A stretch of DNA of 64,000 nucleotides from an uncultured Kordiimonas sp. GTDB lineage: Bacteria; Pseudomonadota; Alphaproteobacteria; Sphingomonadales; Kordiimonadaceae. The position numbers and the translations under genes are program-made. Positions 1-8,143 of this stretch are shown here, one piece after another. The DNA lies in NCBI GenBank assembly GCA_947503575.1, contig CANNDZ010000002.1:372001-436000 (forward strand), in the 5' to 3' direction. The notes under the pieces were generated by a model, which worked only from the letters and a program-made list of their open reading frames with translations, searched no databases and was not told the DNA's origin. Numbering within the stretch: position 1 is the first letter of the stretch; every line of letters starts with the position of its first letter.

Positions 1-68
1 AGTTTTTTGTAGAATTCAAGCGCGGCGTCAAAATCCGCCACCTCCAAAGTTGCTTGGTTCAGGTCCAT
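1..68 (-). CDS. VOC (glyoxalase/dioxygenase fold) family protein, 5' fragment
   Basis: Only the first 22 codons are inside the window; the gene runs off the left edge. The start (MDLNQATLEVADFDAALEFY) has the beta-strand, 'D...A..FY' pattern of the first VOC module. An AGGAGG ribosome binding site lies about 7 bases upstream of the ATG. The gene sits directly downstream of a SoxR-box promoter, so it is probably a redox-stress response gene. The substrate cannot be told from this fragment. The VOC call is good by pattern but rests on few residues. Confidence 0.7.
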   Translation of the reverse strand, partial: MDLNQATLEVADFDAALEFYKK

Positions 69-100
69 TATTTTTCCTCCTGTTGTGACCGGATCAGATC

Positions 101-131
101 ATCGTGCAGCCTCAAGTTAACTTGAGGTCAA
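101..131 (-). promoter_or_regulatory. SoxR-box promoter of the VOC gene
   Basis: Positions 110-127 are the perfect 18-bp palindrome CCTCAAGTTAACTTGAGG, identical to the operator I know from the E. coli soxS promoter. Read on the minus strand it is overlapped by a -35 TTGACC (126-131) and a weak -10 CACGAT (101-106), separated by 19 bp. This long spacer is characteristic of MerR-family activated promoters. It points towards the VOC gene, whose start codon is about 33 bp beyond the -10. No soxR gene is visible in the window. The regulator is inferred from the operator sequence only. Confidence 0.85.
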
Positions 132-356
132 GAGGAAAATGGCACTGCGCACAACAGGGGGTCTGCTTCCGCTTAGGCTGGAGAGTACCCACAGAACCTG
201 CGGCGTTGGCAAAGGCATAACAACTGGCCCAAGCATAACTATAGTGTAGCAATCAGCCGATCAGTGCTTACATGAAAATATAGTGGTTCAACGACCGCTG
301 TAATGAAAACGAGACTTTGTACCAAAAAGCAAAGTCCAATCGCGAGGGGAAACACC

Positions 357-1646
357 ATGAGATTAAAAACAAAAATTGCTGGATATGCAGTGCTACTCAG
401 CTTTTTAGCGCCGGGTATGGTCAGCGCGCAGGAACCATCAAAACCGGCACTTGAAGACAAGCTTACAACTGCAGCAGAGGCAAACCGGACACGTCTTTAT
501 TACAACGGCACGCAATTTTCCGGCCCAGCCTGGGACAAACTGGTGGCCGAAGGGCACGAGGCGCAATTCTTTTTGATCGGCGAAGAACATGGCATCGCCG
601 AAAATCCAAAACTTGCAGCCAGCCTGTTTAAAACGCTGGCTGCGTCCGGTTACAGTAAGCTTGCAATTGAAGTGTCGCCGCCTATGGCAAAGGAACTGGA
701 TACTGCTGCCGCCGATGGGATTGCTGGCATCAAAGACCTGTTTTCCGAGCTCGGTGGAGAACCAGCTTTTTTCGGTATGAAAGAAGAAGCGGAGCTGCTT
801 GTGAGCGCTCGTCAGGCTGTTCCAGGCAGCAATCAAATGCTGTGGGGGTTAGATTATGAAGTGCTGGGCGACCCGCAATTGCTGGCGACACTTGCGGCTG
901 CCAACTCGCCGGAGCAAGCTAAACTAGCGCTTGCCGCTCTGACGACTGCATCGCAGACTTCATGGGCTAAATACCGGGAAACTCGCGGACCACAGTATAT
1001 CTTCAGCTTTAGCGCAGACCCCCAATTGGTCAGAGACGTTAAATCCAACTGGCCAGAACGCAGCCCCGAAGTTAACACCACCCTGACCACGCTGGAAGAA
1101 ACACTGGAGATTAACCGGTTGTTTGTCACCGGTCAGAACTGGCAGTCAAATGCCCGGCGCGGTGCCCTGTTGCGCCGTAACTTCCTTACCTACTGGCGGG
1201 CTGAAAAAGCAGCAGGCAACACCCCAAAAGTAATGGCGAAGTTTGGCGCTTCGCACATGGTACGAGGGCGCAGCTACAGCGAAACACTGGACCTTGGGGC
1301 GCTATTGCCGGAGATAGCAGCCCTTGAGGGCGGCACGAGCTTTAGCATGCTGGTATTGCCTGGCCGCGGCTCAAATACTGCCGTTTTTGACCCAACCCGC
1401 CTTAAATACGTGCCGGCCCCGGCAAAAGATGGTTATGGCAAAAACATCGAGGCAATCACCAACGCCGCTTACGCCGACAGCTTCACTCTGATCGACCTTA
1501 GGCCCCTTCGCCCCCTGGTCGGAAACACCCGAAGCGGCGCAAGCCCTGCAATGATGAGGCTAATCCATGGTTTTGACACGGTTCTGGTGCTATCCGGGTC
1601 CACACCCTCTGCGGAGCTGGACCACCCCGATCCGCTAGAAAACTAG
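357..1646 (+). CDS. Exported EreA/ChaN-like fold protein
   Basis: About 429 aa. The start at 357 is preferred over an upstream ATG at 303 because GAGGGGA lies 7-8 bases before it and the protein then begins with a clean signal peptide (MRLKTKIAGYAVLLSF...VSA-QE). A GEEHG motif at about residues 75-79 and a later KFGASHMVRG segment resemble the Glu/His signature of erythromycin esterase-like and ChaN/TIKI-like proteins. These are a superfamily of hydrolases and heme-binding proteins. It stands alone, convergent with the TetR gene that follows. No substrate can be assigned. The C-terminal 60 residues show no motif I recognise. Confidence 0.6.
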   Translation: MRLKTKIAGYAVLLSFLAPGMVSAQEPSKPALEDKLTTAAEANRTRLYYNGTQFSGPAWDKLVAEGHEAQFFLIGEEHGIAENPKLAASLFKTLAASGYSKLAIEVSPPMAKELDTAAADGIAGIKDLFSELGGEPAFFGMKEEAELLVSARQAVPGSNQMLWGLDYEVLGDPQLLATLAAANSPEQAKLALAALTTASQTSWAKYRETRGPQYIFSFSADPQLVRDVKSNWPERSPEVNTTLTTLEETLEINRLFVTGQNWQSNARRGALLRRNFLTYWRAEKAAGNTPKVMAKFGASHMVRGRSYSETLDLGALLPEIAALEGGTSFSMLVLPGRGSNTAVFDPTRLKYVPAPAKDGYGKNIEAITNAAYADSFTLIDLRPLRPLVGNTRSGASPAMMRLIHGFDTVLVLSGSTPSAELDHPDPLEN

Positions 1647-1664
1647 CTGGCGTAGATATCCTGT

Positions 1665-2243
1665 TCAAACCGCCTTAATGCCAACAGCGCCAGCAATCAG
1701 GCCCCATAATTGGTCTGTCAGCATATCCTGAGAGGGTCGCTCTTTCGCTTGCATGGCATACAGAAACGCCTGCTGCACCGCGCCCATAATGGCAGGGCCA
1801 GACACATGCGGGTTGATGTGCGGCGCGATATAGCCACGATCAATGCCGTTTTGGATGTTGCGGACAGCAAGTTCCATCACTTCGGCATTGCCGGTTAGCT
1901 CCACCGCTGTTGCTTGCGGCGTTCCGTTCAGCTTACCCATCACGATGGGGGCGAGCGGATCGCTATATAGAAAAGCAACAATTTCATTAAGGCGCGTGCG
2001 CTCCCGCATCAGCCAGGGTATGTCCCCGTCATAGCGTTTGTTCACAATCGCCATGTAGCGATCATAAAAATCCCTGATCACCGCCGACAGCAAACCCGCC
2101 TTTGAATTGAAATAATGATAGGCAAGCCCTTCGGACACGCCCGCCTTTTTGGCTACGTCGCTCATCTCAAAGTCACCACCCCCTGCCTGCAAACAGTCTT
2201 TTGCGGCTTCCAGAATGGTCGGTGATGCATTTTTGCGTGCCAT
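1665..2243 (-). CDS. TetR/AcrR family transcriptional regulator
   Basis: 192 aa with an N-terminal helix-turn-helix at about residues 25-46 (MSDVAKKAGVSEGLAYHYF) and a helical ligand-binding C-terminal domain. AAGGGAA precedes the ATG. It is divergent from the phytanoyl-CoA dioxygenase-like gene at 2331. A 23-bp inverted repeat lies in the 87-bp region between them, so it most likely represses that gene and itself. The ligand is unknown. Confidence 0.9.
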   Translation of the reverse strand: MARKNASPTILEAAKDCLQAGGGDFEMSDVAKKAGVSEGLAYHYFNSKAGLLSAVIRDFYDRYMAIVNKRYDGDIPWLMRERTRLNEIVAFLYSDPLAPIVMGKLNGTPQATAVELTGNAEVMELAVRNIQNGIDRGYIAPHINPHVSGPAIMGAVQQAFLYAMQAKERPSQDMLTDQLWGLIAGAVGIKAV

Positions 2244-2294
2244 GCTATTCCCTTTTGTTTACCTGAATTCTCTTGCCATATATTTTGGGTTCTG

Positions 2295-2317
2295 TAAATT
2301 GAGTTGAGCTCAATTTA
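2295..2317. promoter_or_regulatory. Candidate TetR operator, 9-bp inverted repeat
   Basis: TAAATTGAG-TTGAG-CTCAATTTA: perfect 9-bp arms (2295-2303 and 2309-2317) around a 5-bp spacer. It sits in the 87-bp gap between the divergent TetR and dioxygenase genes, 14 bp before the dioxygenase start. Position and symmetry fit a TetR-family operator that would block both promoters. The assignment to the neighbouring TetR is inference. Confidence 0.6.
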
Positions 2318-2330
2318 ATAAATATATGAG

Positions 2331-3218
2331 ATGTTAGCGATGCAAACGGACCCAACCCTTATTGATAAAACAGCCCTGAAACCCTGGCTTCAGGGGCGGT
2401 CATTCGATGACTGGTACGCCGAGTATGACGACAAAGGCTATGTCATTTTTGAGAGCGTCATGCCTGCCGATGATGTAGCGGCGGTACGCACAGCTTTGGC
2501 ACCCCACCTGACCAAACAGGGCCGCAATGACTTTGAAGGGTTCAAGTCAAACCGGGTTTATGCGCTGTTATCCAAAGCCCCCGAAGTGTTTGCCCCGATG
2601 GCGATGCACCCGCTTGCGCTTGCGTTTGCAGAAAAGGAACTGGGCGCAAGCTGCCTTTTGTCCGCTATGTTGGCGATCAACCTGCACCCCGGCGAGACGG
2701 TGCAGGATTGGCACATGGACGACAATCACATCACCATCCCGCTGCCGCACGCACCGTTTGGCGTTAGCACCTTCTGGACCATAGACGCCATGACCGAAGA
2801 CAACGGCGCGACAGAAATTATCCCCGGTAGCCACAAATGGACCCAAGACCAGTTCAGGGAAATTTCTGAAATTGACCAACAGGCGATTATGGACCCATCG
2901 GGCCGGGACATGAACATCGACCCCAAACCCCGCACTGATGCCATAAAAGCAACCATGCCTGCTGGCAGCCTGATGGTGGCTAAAGGGACGCTGATGCACC
3001 GGGGTGGTGCCAACAAGTCAGATAAACCACGCCTGATTGTAACGCCGCAATATTGCCCAGGCTGGGCGCGTCCGCTCGAAAACATGATGCTCACGCTGCC
3101 CAAAGATCAAGCGCGCGCATTACCAAAACTCGTGCGGGAACTGGTCGGCTATTCCATTCATGGCATGTTTATGGGCTATGCGGATGGTGGGCACCCGGAA
3201 AAGATGCTGGCAGGATAG
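2331..3218 (+). CDS. Phytanoyl-CoA dioxygenase (PhyH) family protein
   Basis: 295 aa. The Fe(II)/2-oxoglutarate facial triad is visible as H128-x-D130 in 'DWHMDD' and H223 in 'GTLMHRGG', followed by an Arg-rich segment (KSDKPR) that would bind 2-oxoglutarate. The family hydroxylates lipid or small-molecule substrates. An alternative start is ATG 2340; neither has a convincing ribosome binding site. The gene faces a divergent TetR and is followed by a fatty-acid/sterol hydroxylase-TetR pair on the other strand. Together this suggests a small regulated lipid or xenobiotic hydroxylation locus. The substrate is unknown. Confidence 0.8.
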   Translation: MLAMQTDPTLIDKTALKPWLQGRSFDDWYAEYDDKGYVIFESVMPADDVAAVRTALAPHLTKQGRNDFEGFKSNRVYALLSKAPEVFAPMAMHPLALAFAEKELGASCLLSAMLAINLHPGETVQDWHMDDNHITIPLPHAPFGVSTFWTIDAMTEDNGATEIIPGSHKWTQDQFREISEIDQQAIMDPSGRDMNIDPKPRTDAIKATMPAGSLMVAKGTLMHRGGANKSDKPRLIVTPQYCPGWARPLENMMLTLPKDQARALPKLVRELVGYSIHGMFMGYADGGHPEKMLAG

Positions 3219-3222
3219 TCTC

Positions 3223-3816
3223 TCAAGGTTCCAGAAGCCGCGTAATGGCCTGCGCGGCCAGGTCAGCGAGGGCTTTTGGTGACGCTTCGCCTTCGTGGCC
3301 AATACGACCAACTAATCCCTCATAAACGGCCATAACCATGGCGGTCAGCGACGCCGCATCGTGGCGGTGTGTTATAGTGCCTGCAGCCTGCCCCCGCTCA
3401 ATAGTTTCACAAAACACAGCCTTCATCACTTCGTCGCTTTCCCGGAAGAGTGCCGCCATCGTTGGGTTGCGCCCCGCCTCGGCGATCAGATCTGCGTATA
3501 GCTGGGCATCGTCAGCGCTGGTTTCCGCCACCATTGCGCGCGCGCCCTCTACCACCGCTGTAAGCGCATTCCGTTCTGATCGCAGATAATCCGCAAGTTC
3601 GTCAATTTCATCGCGTTCCCAGTCCGCCATGCCTTCAATAATGGCATCTTTGCTGGGAAAATAGTTATAAACCGCACCAGCGCTCAGCCCGGCTTCCGCG
3701 CAGATGCTGCGCATGCTTGCAGCATGGAAACCGTCGCGCAAAAAGCAGCGGCTGGCGGCTTCCAGTATTTCGCGTCTACGCTTGGCTTCAAGCTTGTCAT
3801 CTTTGCTGCGCGCCAC
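3223..3816 (-). CDS. TetR family transcriptional regulator
   Basis: 197 aa, starting with GTG at 3816, with GGAAGG about 7 bases upstream. The helix-turn-helix reads MRSICAEAGLSAGAVYNYF, followed by PSKDAIIEGM. The start lies inside the 3' end of the upstream hydroxylase gene (20-bp overlap), so the two are translated from one mRNA. The regulator probably controls the operon through the palindrome at 4774-4785. Confidence 0.88.
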   Translation of the reverse strand: MARSKDDKLEAKRRREILEAASRCFLRDGFHAASMRSICAEAGLSAGAVYNYFPSKDAIIEGMADWERDEIDELADYLRSERNALTAVVEGARAMVAETSADDAQLYADLIAEAGRNPTMAALFRESDEVMKAVFCETIERGQAAGTITHRHDAASLTAMVMAVYEGLVGRIGHEGEASPKALADLAAQAITRLLEP

Positions 3817-4711
3817 GGCCTATCCTTCCAGTTTCAGAGAGTGCTTGGGGGTGTTGGGGTGCGGTCGGCTTCCAGCCGGGACGACCAAACAGATAACTCC
3901 AGCGATCTGCCCATGTGCGAGCCTGCCACATGTCACGAATAATCGCGGCATATTCATGAAAGTTAATCACAACAGGATTGATGCTTTCAACCGGCTTTGT
4001 GATGCCGAAGATAACAGGCTCTTTTTCTTTTTCATAGGTACCGAACAAATGATCCCAAATCATCAGGACACCGCCGTAATTCTTGTCCAGATACTGCGGG
4101 TTGGCGCCGTGATGCACCCTGTGCGCAGACGGTGTGTTGATGATTTTATCCAACACGCCCAGCTTGCCAACCTTCTGGGTATGAATCCAGGTTTGATACG
4201 TGGCGTTGGCGGCCAGTGCCACAAAAGTAACCACCGGATCAAAGCCAATGAGCAGCATCGGTATCAGGAATATCCATTCCACCAACCCTTCCACCCAGTT
4301 CAGGCGAAAGGCCGTTGTCAGGTCATATTCTGGCGACGAATGGTGCGTTACATGATAGGCCCAGAAAAACCGCACTTCATGCTCGGTACGGTGCATCCAG
4401 TAATACAGGAAATCCGCCATCAACAGAGCAAGTACCCAGGTCCAGGGTGTCATCTCAATTTCAAACAAGGCAAACGGCGCAATGAAGAAATAGGCAACAA
4501 GCAACACGATTGCGCCGATAAAATAGCTGGAAATTTCATAGCCCACCGCCGTCATAACATTGGCGGCTGTTTCGCTAAAGCGCCGGCCGGTTTTGAACAT
4601 CACATCAGCCACAGCCTCTACTATCGCTAGTCCAATAAAGCCAACCGTGATCCATTCCAGCGCAACAAACCAACCCTCGTACCGCACCAGCATCTCATTC
4701 AACACGTCCAT
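3797..4711 (-). CDS. Sterol desaturase/fatty acid hydroxylase family membrane protein
   Basis: About 304 aa. Di-iron histidine boxes are present: HRTEH (about 107-111), HVTHH (120-124) and HRVHH (197-201), set among several hydrophobic helices. This is the layout of the FA_hydroxylase superfamily, integral-membrane oxygenases acting on sterols or lipids. ATG 4711 is chosen over ATG 4717 because AAGGA abuts 4717 but lies 6 bases before 4711. It is the first gene of a two-gene operon with the overlapping TetR gene. The C-terminal tail after about residue 270 is basic and not conserved-looking. Confidence 0.85.
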   Translation of the reverse strand: MDVLNEMLVRYEGWFVALEWITVGFIGLAIVEAVADVMFKTGRRFSETAANVMTAVGYEISSYFIGAIVLLVAYFFIAPFALFEIEMTPWTWVLALLMADFLYYWMHRTEHEVRFFWAYHVTHHSSPEYDLTTAFRLNWVEGLVEWIFLIPMLLIGFDPVVTFVALAANATYQTWIHTQKVGKLGVLDKIINTPSAHRVHHGANPQYLDKNYGGVLMIWDHLFGTYEKEKEPVIFGITKPVESINPVVINFHEYAAIIRDMWQARTWADRWSYLFGRPGWKPTAPQHPQALSETGRIGRGAQQR

Positions 4712-4773
4712 GATCATTCCTTGTTCTTCACTTATCCTCTGCCCTCGTTTCCCGGGCTTGAGTTATAAATAAT

Positions 4774-4785
4774 ACGAACGTTCGT
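4774..4785. promoter_or_regulatory. Candidate TetR operator palindrome
   Basis: ACGAACGTTCGT, a perfect 12-bp palindrome about 63 bp upstream of the hydroxylase start, in an A/T-rich context (AATAATACGAACGTTCGTTTT). GAACGTTC-type cores are common TetR-family operators. It would serve the hydroxylase-TetR operon on the minus strand. Confidence 0.5.
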
Positions 4786-4884
4786 TTTATCAAGAGAAAA
4801 ATCAATATGCATGACATAAAACCTCGGCTGCCGGGTCTCGTGATGCTATTGGGCCGTATGGTAGCGAGTGTATTGGGTGGGGTA

Positions 4885-5493
4885 TTAGTGACTCGTGCCT
4901 TGTGGCTTATCCCAGGCGGGTGGCGGTGGATCGATAGGCATCGTCAAATCGAAGCTGACCATAAAGTCCCGCCCGCCAGAATTGCCGCCTGACGCTTCGC
5001 CCTTTGGCCGCATCAAGCGGTAATTCAGCATGCCGCCCGCCACCGACAACTGCCATATGTTCGCGACAGACGCAGTCAGCCCCTCGCGCCGAAACAGCGC
5101 AATGCTCTCGCTGTCCACCGGGAAGTTGACCTCAGTGTCGCCCAAAGCGCCGTCTGGTGCGGTGCTCGTACCGCCGTACCAGGTAACCGCATCATTGCTG
5201 CCATCTGCATGCCGGTGGTCATGCTTCAGGCGCAGGGCATCGCCCATGCGGGTAATCACCCAAATGCGGGATCTGTCGTCATTAAACGCCAGCGGAATGC
5301 GTAATTCGCCCTCGCTACAGTCACGGACATGCATGACCAGCCGTGCGTCGCGCCACGGGTCATCGGCCGCACCGCGCGTCACTTGCCCCAAAAAGGCGTT
5401 GCCACAATGGGCGCGCAGCGTTTCAAACACCCCGTCCGCGTTAACTGCACCCATCGGTGTCAGCAAAAATGCTGTGATAATCATGAACCGCAT
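4885..5493 (-). CDS. Exported protein of unknown function
   Basis: 202 aa with a signal peptide (MRFMIITAFLLTPMGAVNA-DG) and a strong GGGAGGG site 5-6 bases before the ATG. Two cysteines (in 'AHCGNAF' and 'VRDCSEG') could form a periplasmic disulfide. The rest is a mixed, probably beta-rich domain with 'DHRHADGS' and 'WYGGTSTAPDG' segments, ending in a Gly/Pro-rich tail. I do not recognise the family. It stands alone between the hydroxylase operon and an amidohydrolase. Confidence 0.7.
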   Translation of the reverse strand: MRFMIITAFLLTPMGAVNADGVFETLRAHCGNAFLGQVTRGAADDPWRDARLVMHVRDCSEGELRIPLAFNDDRSRIWVITRMGDALRLKHDHRHADGSNDAVTWYGGTSTAPDGALGDTEVNFPVDSESIALFRREGLTASVANIWQLSVAGGMLNYRLMRPKGEASGGNSGGRDFMVSFDLTMPIDPPPPAWDKPQGTSH

Positions 5494-5605
5494 ACAACCC
5501 TCCCGCTTGGTTGGGCCTCACGCTAACGAGCCTGGCCCGATTGCTCAAGCCTTTCGCGGGCCTTCCTTTCCGTGATAGGGTCATTTGGGGTAGCCGGAGG
5601 GGCAG

Positions 5606-7369
5606 ATGAAAAAATGGGTTAAACGACTGAGCTGGGGCGTTACCGTTCTGGTAGGTGCGGTTGTTGGGGCGTGGTTCTGGCTCGCGCCGCCCAGCGCGTC
5701 CAACACCCTTATGTTCCATGGCGGCACCATCATCACCATGGACCCGGCCCTGCCAACAGCAGAAGCCATTCTGGTAAGGGATGGCAAAATCATCGCGCTG
5801 GGTGCCCTGTCTGACATGCGCATGCAAGGCACGGGCGCAACGCCCATTGACCTCAATGGCAATACCCTGATGCCCGGCTTCATTGAACCGCACAGCCACC
5901 CCATCGCCGCCGCGCAGTTTGCCGCGACCATCGACGTTAGCGGTTTTTCCCACACCAGCCGCGCGGGCGTGATGCAAACCCTGCAGAATGAAATTGATGA
6001 CGCCCCCGGCGACTGGGCCATCGCCTTTGGCTGGGACCCGGTGATGATTGATGACCTAACGGCCCCAACATTGCCAGAACTGGACGCCCTTTCACCCGAT
6101 CGGCCGCTGCTGATCCTGACGCAAATGATGCATGACGCCTACGCCAACTCAGCCGCGCTGGCGGCCGCGGGCATCGGGCCAAACACACCCAACCCGCCAG
6201 CGGGGGAATTTGTGCGCGACGCGGCGGGCACCCTGACCGGCACCATCCGCGAAGTGGGGGCCATTAATGCGCTGTTCGCTGCCATCCCGCGCCCGCCCAA
6301 AGGCACCAATGACCTTTTGCTGAACCTGATGATGGGGGCGTATGCCCGCGCCGGATACACCACGGTTGGTGTGCTCGGCCCCGTGGGCAACGACGCCGAC
6401 CCCATTGGCCTGCTGAAACGCCGGGCAGCAGCCAGCAATTTGGTGCAGCCGGTCATCTATGCCCTGCCCGGTCAGCTGGGGGCCACAGCCACGCCCGAAG
6501 CCCGCACCGACATTGCACCTGTGGTGGGCGTGAAGTTCTGGATGGATGGCAGCCCCTACGCGGGCGGTGCCGCCGTGCGCGAACCCTACGAAGTAAACGC
6601 CTTAACCACCGACCGCCTGCACCTAAAGCCCGGCCATGTGGGCGCGGTGATGATCCCGGCGGAAGACTACCGCACGCAATTCACGGAGTATCACACCCGC
6701 GGCTATCAAATCGCCACGCATGTACAGGGCGAAAACGCGGTTGAGCGCGTGCTCGATGTGGCGGAACAGGTGCTGGCAGCCCACCCCCGGCCCAATGGCC
6801 AATCAGACCATAGGCACCGGCTGGAACATAACGCGCTAATCACCAAAGCGCAGCTTGAACGCGCGCAGGCACTTGGCTTCACCACCAGCTTTTTCATCGA
6901 TCATATCCGCTTTTATGGCCACAAGCTGCCTGCCCTGTTTGGGGAGGCGCGCACCGACCGCTACATGCCCACCCTTACCGCTCAAAAAACCGGGCATGTG
7001 GTTACGGTGCACAGCGACACGCCCGCCACCCCACTGGGCCCACTGCGGTCGATCGTTACGTTAATGGAACGAAAGCCAAACCGGGGCGATGCCCCCATCG
7101 GCGCGGAGGAGCGCCTGACACGGATGGAGGCGCTGAAGGCCATCACCATCAACGCCGCCTGGCAATTGGGGTTAGAGGACACGCGCGGCAGCCTGAGCAT
7201 TGGCAAGCAGGCGGACATGGTGATGCTAACCCAAGACCTGACCACCGTGCCGGTTGATCAGATAGAGGCGACAGAAGTAGTGGCCACCTGGATCAACGGC
7301 CAGCCCGTCGATGCCCGCAAAACGACACTCATGAACGCCAGGCTGTTGTGGGATGTGCTGGTGAACTAA
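5606..7369 (+). CDS. YtcJ-like amidohydrolase (Amidohydro_3 family), membrane-anchored or exported
   Basis: 587 aa. An N-terminal hydrophobic segment (about residues 8-27) probably anchors or exports the enzyme. The metal-dependent hydrolase signature is clear: 'PGFIEPHSHP' with H96-x-H98, later 'KFWMDGSPYAGG', 'IATHVQGE', 'HRLEH' and 'VTVHSDTPATP' supplying the remaining ligands. The family cleaves amide or related bonds of small molecules; the substrate is not deducible. GGAGGGG lies 4-5 bases before the start. It is the first of four exported or anchored amidohydrolases in this window. Confidence 0.85.
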   Translation: MKKWVKRLSWGVTVLVGAVVGAWFWLAPPSASNTLMFHGGTIITMDPALPTAEAILVRDGKIIALGALSDMRMQGTGATPIDLNGNTLMPGFIEPHSHPIAAAQFAATIDVSGFSHTSRAGVMQTLQNEIDDAPGDWAIAFGWDPVMIDDLTAPTLPELDALSPDRPLLILTQMMHDAYANSAALAAAGIGPNTPNPPAGEFVRDAAGTLTGTIREVGAINALFAAIPRPPKGTNDLLLNLMMGAYARAGYTTVGVLGPVGNDADPIGLLKRRAAASNLVQPVIYALPGQLGATATPEARTDIAPVVGVKFWMDGSPYAGGAAVREPYEVNALTTDRLHLKPGHVGAVMIPAEDYRTQFTEYHTRGYQIATHVQGENAVERVLDVAEQVLAAHPRPNGQSDHRHRLEHNALITKAQLERAQALGFTTSFFIDHIRFYGHKLPALFGEARTDRYMPTLTAQKTGHVVTVHSDTPATPLGPLRSIVTLMERKPNRGDAPIGAEERLTRMEALKAITINAAWQLGLEDTRGSLSIGKQADMVMLTQDLTTVPVDQIEATEVVATWINGQPVDARKTTLMNARLLWDVLVN

Positions 7370-7400
7370 CTAGTTCAGAGCCCTTCACCAGAATTGAGAC

Positions 7401-8039
7401 CTAAAACAGTCTTGCCGCGAACCAGTCGCGGAAGTCTTTGGTGGCTTCCATTTCGTCCAGCCCAATAAGCCGCGCGAGGTATGGCCCCGCAATGCCGTCA
7501 CCCACCGCTGTGGTCGCCACCAGATAAATGATGAACCGCGCATGGCGGTCTGCCACATCGTCCTTGACGACCATGTCGCCCGCCGCGGCCTTGATGGCCT
7601 GCACCACCCCTGCATGGATTTTGTCAAACAGCGCCATTAATGTGTCTTCGCCCGCGCGCAGGTCCGCGCCCCGCAGCATGGTCCAGGCGAGCAGGCGCGC
7701 ATTGCCGTCATCGCACAGCACTTCAAACACCCGGAACAAGACGGAATGATCTTCCGGGAACACAGTGTCGCCTGTGTCCATCACGGCCAGAATGTCATCC
7801 AGCAGTTTTTCCACCATGTTTTCCGCCAGCGAAACCCGCAGGTCTTCCGCGCTGCCGAAATGATGCAGAATGGTGGAATGCGTCACGCCCGCAATGGCGG
7901 CAATTTCCTTGATTTGCAGGCCTTCGGGCCCAACAGCCTTCAGGCGCGTTTGCGCCGCCTTTAAAATAAGGGCGCGGGCTTCCGCCGGGCTGCGACGGAT
8001 GCGTTTTTTTCGGGCCTCTGCGGTTGCGGTGGTCGCCAC
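7401..8039 (-). CDS. TetR family transcriptional regulator
   Basis: 212 aa, GTG start at 8039 with AGGA 8 bases upstream. The helix-turn-helix reads IKEIAAIAGVTHSTILHHF at about residues 43-61. A basic N-terminal extension (EARKKRIRRSPAEAR) precedes it. It is divergent from the first Coq4-like gene across a 104-bp gap, so it is the best candidate regulator of that gene and possibly of the Coq4-like/P450 cluster as a whole. Confidence 0.9.
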   Translation of the reverse strand: MATTATAEARKKRIRRSPAEARALILKAAQTRLKAVGPEGLQIKEIAAIAGVTHSTILHHFGSAEDLRVSLAENMVEKLLDDILAVMDTGDTVFPEDHSVLFRVFEVLCDDGNARLLAWTMLRGADLRAGEDTLMALFDKIHAGVVQAIKAAAGDMVVKDDVADRHARFIIYLVATTAVGDGIAGPYLARLIGLDEMEATKDFRDWFAARLF

Positions 8040-8085
8040 TGTCTCATTCCTATTGATATTTTTATCGTTACGACGTATCTTATAA

Positions 8086-8108
8086 ACAGTAATGTTGATA
8101 ACTATTGT
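8086..8108. promoter_or_regulatory. Imperfect inverted repeat upstream of the first Coq4-like gene
   Basis: A 23-bp imperfect palindrome, 7 of 11 pairs matched, in the TetR/Coq4 intergenic region. Its left arm ACAGTAATGTT matches the ACATAAATGTT operator arm upstream of the second Coq4-like gene at 9 of 11 positions. It may therefore be a shared operator. This is a weak call by itself. Confidence 0.35.
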
Positions 8109-8143
8109 ACCAACAACCGCTTAGCTGACGCAAGGACCGCCGC

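Noticed and set aside
3704-4630. 308-codon plus-strand frame antisense to the membrane hydroxylase
   Set aside because: Composition rich in His, Cys and Gln with no fold; the opposite strand has clear histidine-box motifs.
4807-4992. Small plus-strand frame with a hydrophobic N-terminus
   Set aside because: It overlaps the 3' end of the exported protein at 4885, which has a signal peptide and strong ribosome binding site; no site for the small frame.
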